A DNA stretch of 64,000 bases, taken from the NCBI RefSeq assembly GCF_000300335.1, contig NZ_AMRM01000012.1:1-64000 (forward strand), in the 5' to 3' direction. The DNA is from Nitratireductor pacificus pht-3B (lineage in GTDB: Bacteria; Pseudomonadota; Alphaproteobacteria; Rhizobiales; Rhizobiaceae). Below the pieces are notes generated by a model. That model was not told the origin of the DNA. It saw only the letters and a list, made by a program, of their open reading frames with translations, and did no database searches. The stretch's first letter is position 1. Every line of letters starts with the position of its first letter. Below are positions 60,330 to 64,000 of this stretch, piece after piece. The position numbers were made by a program, and so were the translations under genes.

Positions 60330-61616
60330 TCAGCCGGCATAGCCGTAGAGACGGGGCAGCAGCAGAACCAGGTCGGGAAGATAGGTCGTCAGCACGAGCG
60401 CCAGGATCAGCGCCAGCACATAGGGAAGCGTCGCCCGCGCGATGCGGCCCACCGGCAGCCCCGAGATGTCGGCGACGATGAACAGCGACATGCCGACCGG
60501 CGGCGTCACCACGCCGATGGTGAGCGCCAGCACGATGATGATGCCCAGATGGACCGGGTCGATCCCGAGCTGCATCGCTATGGGCAGGAGGATCGGCGTC
60601 ACGATCACCAGGTTCGCCGACGCGCTCTCGAACATGCCGAGAATGACCAGCACCACCAGGATGATGGCGAGCACCACGGTCGTGTCCTCGCTGATCGAGA
60701 GCAGGCCATGGGCGATCGCCTCGGGAACCTGTTCCACCGTCAGCCCCCAGGCGAACGCCTGGGCTGCGGCGAGGATCAACAGGACCACGGCCGAGGAATG
60801 CACCGACCGCACAACCGCCTCGGCCAGTTGCCGGACCCGCAGCTCGCGCAGGATGAACCCCAGCGCCGCCACGTACAGAACCGCCGTCACACCGGCTTCC
60901 GTTGGGGTGAAATACCCGCTCAATATGCCGCCGACGATGACCAGCGGAGCGGTGATCGGCAGGAGCGCGTTCCAGAAGGCGCGCGCGAGCGTGCGCATGC
61001 CCGCCCATTCCTGCACCGGACAGTCTTCCCGCTTGAACAGGACGAGCAGGTAGATGACCGACATCAGGCAGGCGCCCATGGCGAGGCCGGGCAGGATGCC
61101 GCCCAGGAACAGGTAGTCGACGCCCACCTCGGCGATGGCCGCATAAAGAACCAGATGGATGCTGGGCGGGATGATCGGGCCGATCGCGGAAGAAGCCGCC
61201 GTGATCGCGGCGGCGAACTCCGCCCGGTAGCCGGCCTTCCGCATCGCCTCGATCTCGACCCGGCCGAGCCCCGCCGCATCGGCGGAGGAGGAGCCGGAAA
61301 TCCCGGAAAAGATGATGCTGGCCACCACGTTCACATGGCCGAGCCCGCCACGGACATGCCCGGCCAGCGCCGAGGCGAAATCGAACAGCCGCCGGGTGAT
61401 GCCGCCGCTGTTCATCAGCTCGCCCGCCAGAATGTAGAGCGGAACGGCGAGCAGCGTGTAGTTGTAGATGCCGCCGATCAGGGATTGCCCGGCAACCGAC
61501 AGCGGAATGCCGGAGGACAGGAGATAGAGCACAGCCGCCACCAGGAAGGCGAGCGCCACGGGCGTGCCGAGCGTCATGAACAGCGCGAAACCGCCGAGCA
61601 GAAGGGTGAGGCTCAT
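60330..61616 (-). CDS. TRAP transporter large permease (DctM type), third system
   Basis: 428 residues from the ATG at 61616, overlapping the small-subunit stop by four bases (ATGA); the frame runs on to 62051 but that part is the DctQ gene in another frame. DctM signatures: YILAGELMNSGGITRRLFDFA, FSGISGSSSADAAGLGRVEIEAM, ITAASSAIGPIIPPSIHLVLY, TIGVVTPPVGMSLFIVADISG. Confidence 0.9.
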   Translation of the reverse strand: MSLTLLLGGFALFMTLGTPVALAFLVAAVLYLLSSGIPLSVAGQSLIGGIYNYTLLAVPLYILAGELMNSGGITRRLFDFASALAGHVRGGLGHVNVVASIIFSGISGSSSADAAGLGRVEIEAMRKAGYRAEFAAAITAASSAIGPIIPPSIHLVLYAAIAEVGVDYLFLGGILPGLAMGACLMSVIYLLVLFKREDCPVQEWAGMRTLARAFWNALLPITAPLVIVGGILSGYFTPTEAGVTAVLYVAALGFILRELRVRQLAEAVVRSVHSSAVVLLILAAAQAFAWGLTVEQVPEAIAHGLLSISEDTTVVLAIILVVLVILGMFESASANLVIVTPILLPIAMQLGIDPVHLGIIIVLALTIGVVTPPVGMSLFIVADISGLPVGRIARATLPYVLALILALVLTTYLPDLVLLLPRLYGYAG

Positions 61617-62107
61617 TTCGATACGGCCTCCGTGGAGACGGCACCCCGGCCGCCGATCACCGCCAGCAGCGCCGAGGCGGCGATGGAGAACATGGCCCAG
61701 ACCACCGGCAGCGAGGTCAGCGCACGCGGCAGGCCCAGGGTCGACAGCGTCTGCTCCCACTGCCTGCCCATCAGCTCGAACAGGGCAAGGCCGGCCAGGA
61801 CGAGCAGGACGGCCAGCGCCGCGTCGAGCGCCCGGCCGGCGATGTCGGCCAGAAGGGGCGGCATCGCCTCGAGCACGCCCGTTACCCCGACATGCCCGCG
61901 CTTCTTGTAGATGGCGCTGGCGCCGATGAAGGTGAGCCAGACCTGAGCCAGAAGGGACAGCTCGCTCGTCCAGATCACCGGAGAATCGAACACCGAGCGC
62001 GAGATGACCCCGATGGCGGTCGCAACGACGATGACGACCAGCGCCACGCATGCGACCGCGATTTCAACGCGCTGGATGGCGCGACCGACACTGTTGAAGC
62101 TTAGCAT
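61613..62107 (-). CDS. TRAP transporter small permease (DctQ type), third system
   Basis: 164 residues from the ATG at 62107. Four membrane segments, DctQ core WTSELSLLAQVWLTFIGASAIYKKRGHVGV near 48-77. Upstream in-frame codons to 62278 read through the binding-protein gene's end and are not coding. Confidence 0.87.
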   Translation of the reverse strand: MLSFNSVGRAIQRVEIAVACVALVVIVVATAIGVISRSVFDSPVIWTSELSLLAQVWLTFIGASAIYKKRGHVGVTGVLEAMPPLLADIAGRALDAALAVLLVLAGLALFELMGRQWEQTLSTLGLPRALTSLPVVWAMFSIAASALLAVIGGRGAVSTEAVSK

Positions 62108-62174
62108 TGCGATCCCGTTGCGCGTTCGGTTGCCTGCGTCCTGCCCAATGTCCGGTAAAGGCCCGGGCGGGCCT

Positions 62175-63161
62175 TCACTGGCGGAGTCCCTGGATCTCCT
62201 CGAACAGGCCGGCGCGCCACAGGCCGCGCGTCTCGAAATCCTGGGCGACGGCCCGGGCACGCTCGCCGAAGGGCTCAAGGTCGATGTCGGTCAGCGTCGC
62301 GCCCTCGGCAACCATCTTCTCGCGCTGTTCCGTGAACTGGTCCTGGATCAGGGAGGTGTAGAAGTCGCCGGCCTCGACGGCCGCCTGGACCAGCTGGTCC
62401 CGTTCTTCGGCCGAGAGCTTCTGGTATGCGCCCTCGTTCATCATGATGTTGAACGGGGCAAGGCCGTGGTTCGTCATCGTGATGTGCGGCGCGACCTGGT
62501 AGAATTTCTGCGCGTAGACGGAACTCAACGGCGCTTCCATACCATCGACAATGCCTGTCTTGAGCGCGAGGAAAGCTTCCGCGAAAGGGATGATCGTCGG
62601 CTTGGCGCCGAAGGCCGACCAGGTGCTGATGAAGGACTCGATGTCCGGCATCCGAAGCTTCTTGCCGTTGACGTCATCGATCGAGCCGACGGCGTCGCGT
62701 GTCAAAAGGACGCGCGGCAGGCGGTACCAGTTGTCGGCCAGGATACGCACATCCTTCTGGGCAAGCATCTCGTCGCGCATGGCCGCATAGGTGCCCGACG
62801 CCTGGAACGCCTTGAGGTGATCGAGGTTCTCGAACACGAAAGGCATGGAGAGGACGGCGAAGTCCTTCACCAGATGCTGGTTCCAGTCGGCCACATTGGC
62901 GAACATGTCGATGGCGCCGGTGTTGATCATGTCGATCATCGAGCGCTCGTCACCCAGCTGCCCGGCCGGGTACACGGTGACGGTGACGCTGCCCCCGGAC
63001 TTCTCGGATGCAAGCTCCGCGAAGCGTTCCAGCGCCTGGACCTCGAAGCTGTTCGGCGCATGAACACCGCCCAGCTTCAGCGCAGCGGCGTTGACTGCCG
63101 GGGCCATCATTGCGGAAGCGGCGAGAACCATCGCTCCCAGCCAGTTTGAATTGATCCTCAC
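62175..63161 (-). CDS. TRAP transporter binding protein (DctP type), third system
   Basis: 328 residues if the GTG at 63161 is used, six bases after GGGAGG; the in-frame ATG at 63167 abuts the ribosome site. Signal peptide about 1-25 (AMVLAASAMMAPAVNAA). DctP fold: LKLGGVHAPNSFEVQALERFAELASEKSGGSVTVTVYPAGQLGDERSMIDMINTGAIDM near the start and VNGKKLRMPDIESFISTWSAFGAKPTIIPFAEAFLALKTGIVDGMEAP with the clamp Arg (KLRMP), given here by position (about 27-85 and 160-205). First gene of the operon. A short hairpin (62158-62175) lies at its stop codon. Confidence 0.88.
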   Translation of the reverse strand: MRINSNWLGAMVLAASAMMAPAVNAAALKLGGVHAPNSFEVQALERFAELASEKSGGSVTVTVYPAGQLGDERSMIDMINTGAIDMFANVADWNQHLVKDFAVLSMPFVFENLDHLKAFQASGTYAAMRDEMLAQKDVRILADNWYRLPRVLLTRDAVGSIDDVNGKKLRMPDIESFISTWSAFGAKPTIIPFAEAFLALKTGIVDGMEAPLSSVYAQKFYQVAPHITMTNHGLAPFNIMMNEGAYQKLSAEERDQLVQAAVEAGDFYTSLIQDQFTEQREKMVAEGATLTDIDLEPFGERARAVAQDFETRGLWRAGLFEEIQGLRQ

Positions 63162-63207
63162 GTCCATCCTCCCAACAAGCTGAATCAAAATCTCTGCGAC
63201 AAAAGAT

Positions 63208-63226
63208 CATGGATCAATGATCCATG
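63208..63226. promoter_or_regulatory. GntR operator upstream of the third TRAP operon
   Basis: CATGGATCAATGATCCATG is a perfect 19-bp palindrome around a central A, 46 bases upstream of the binding-protein start. TGGATCA half-sites recur upstream of the GntR gene at 58161-58179. Confidence 0.85.
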
Positions 63227-63870
63227 TCAAGCGGAAGCAGTCGCCCCTTTGGGGCGGCCGGAAGTCGCCGCTCCTCGGCCTGGAGCGCCGAACCATGCTT
63301 TTGAGCCGGAAACGGCGCACGGTTCCCGGAGTTTCCCTATGGTCGCGAGCCGGACAGGAAACTCCGGCCGGGAGTGACCCGCCTCGTCAGATGATTGCCG
63401 ACCGCGCCCCTGTTCAGCACGGGTCCCAGCCCCGGTATCGAGCCGACCATCCGCAAGCGCCAGCGCGCCGCCGCCTGACGATCCCCCCGCCGCCGCTCCC
63501 TGTTGCCGCCTGGGCGCATGGTTGCAAGACCCTCGGGAACGAAGCCATGCTTCCTCTACCGTCACGGTCCCGCCCACCCAGCATGACGCGACCACGGACC
63601 GCATGCGCGACAAACATGATAATTCTAATCAGCTATTGCGCAGGGCAGGATCCGGTGCTAACCGATTGGTTGGTAACATACCAATATCTCGGAGATGACG
63701 ATGGGAGTTCGGAGCAGGCTGGCGTCTGAAGGCGGCCGGCAAAGACGGGTGGCGAACCCGTTCGGTATCCGCGGGATGACATGCGTCACCAGCTCGTCTC
63801 CGATGCGCGTGCCTCCCCCGGCGCAGACCTGCTGCGCCCGCCGTTTCGGCGAAACCCGGGTCCGCTTCTG
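63227..63870. other. Intergenic region with a TetR-like dyad
   Basis: About 640 bases without a gene I can support. Open frames on both strands lack ribosome sites and have random, Arg-rich composition. TTGGTAACATACCAA (63670-63684) is an inverted repeat of six bases around ACA, of the kind bound by TetR-family repressors, and lies about 190 bases before the MFS start. Confidence 0.5.
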
Positions 63871-64000
63871 ATGACCCGGGAAAAAAGCTTCCGCATCGAA
63901 GCGCTGCCGCTGCTGGGCGCGCTCGCCGCCAACGCAGCGGCGCAATCCTTCATTCTGGTCGTGCTGCCCCCGCTTGGCCGCGACCTCGGCTTCTCGCCGA
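63871..64000 (+). CDS. MFS transporter, N-terminal fragment (cut by window edge)
   Basis: 43 codons to the right edge. The ATG at 63871 gives MTREKSFRIEALPLLGALAA then NAAAQSFILVVLPPLGRDLG, the first membrane helix and following loop of an MFS permease. No strong ribosome site is visible, and an in-frame ATG at 63781 is possible but reads as non-coding. The substrate cannot be judged. Confidence 0.6.
   Translation, partial: MTREKSFRIEALPLLGALAANAAAQSFILVVLPPLGRDLGFSP

Noticed and set aside
60330-62051. A 573-codon extension of the third DctM, suggesting a DctQ-DctM fusion
   Set aside because: The DctQ protein is encoded in a different frame with its own stop and an ATGA overlap at 61613-61616, so there are two separate genes.
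63217-63729. Rightward 170-codon frame near the right end
   Set aside because: It starts inside the GntR palindrome, has no ribosome site or recognisable domain, and looks like chance in GC-rich DNA.
1-64000. CRISPR arrays, prophage, transposase or integron features
   Set aside because: No regularly spaced repeats, no phage structural genes, no transposase or integrase motifs were found.

Overview
The window is a high-GC stretch of an alphaproteobacterial genome, most likely from the Hyphomicrobiales (rhizobial or Phyllobacteriaceae-like). This rests on the matPQMAB malonate operon layout, a DRL-like oxidoreductase at the left edge, dense ATGA/TGATG gene overlaps, and the density of solute-binding-protein transporters. 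I see no tRNA, rRNA, CRISPR, phage or transposase gene. The content is almost entirely 'uptake system + catabolic enzymes + dedicated regulator' modules: three TRAP transporters, two peptide/opine-type ABC importers, one branched-chain-amino-acid-type ABC importer, one tripartite tricarboxylate (TTT) transporter, two MFS proteins and nine regulators.

Layout. 1-1.9 kb: partial DRL-like dehydrogenase, a small secreted protein with a strong terminator, and a lytic transglycosylase. 2.0-8.7 kb: malonate module matPQM-matA-matB with a divergent GntR and a TTGTATACAA-type operator. 8.7-16.1 kb: peptide ABC operon with an M20 peptidase and a GlcG/HbpS protein; facing it, 16.2-18.7 kb, two tandem creatininase-family proteins lacking the usual metal-site His and an HpcH/HpaI aldolase, then an IclR regulator. 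20.0-27.5 kb: second peptide-type ABC operon carrying an arylmalonate-decarboxylase homologue and an unusual aldo/keto reductase, with a divergent IclR gene. 28.6-37.1 kb: RidA facing a liv-type ABC operon that includes a DadA-like FAD oxidase and an aminotransferase, closed by a GntR regulator.

37.2-57.8 kb is the most interesting part. It holds a sulfolactate module (suyAB, TTT transporter slcHGF, slcC, comC) next to a sugar module: TRAP transporter, YdjC/ChbG deacetylase, NagB-like protein, mutarotase, YihV-like PfkB kinase, LacD/YihT-like aldolase, L-fucose-isomerase-like protein and Gfo/Idh/MocA dehydrogenase. Each module has a HutC-type GntR regulator with an identical recognition helix, and variants of one operator (TCTTATATAAGA) sit on the promoters of both. 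I infer one regulon that may take a sulfonated, possibly amino-, sugar through a sulfo-EMP-like route to sulfolactaldehyde, sulfolactate, pyruvate and sulfite. The sulfolactate end is well supported by family recognition; the sugar end is a hypothesis, and no sulfoquinovosidase or sulfolactaldehyde dehydrogenase is visible.

57.9-64 kb: a third TRAP operon with an FAD oxidoreductase, a GntR repressor and a matching TGGATCA-type operator, then a mostly empty stretch and the start of an MFS gene cut by the window edge.

A recurring design is a GC-rich hairpin just after the binding-protein gene in several transporter operons, a common way to make more binding protein than permease.
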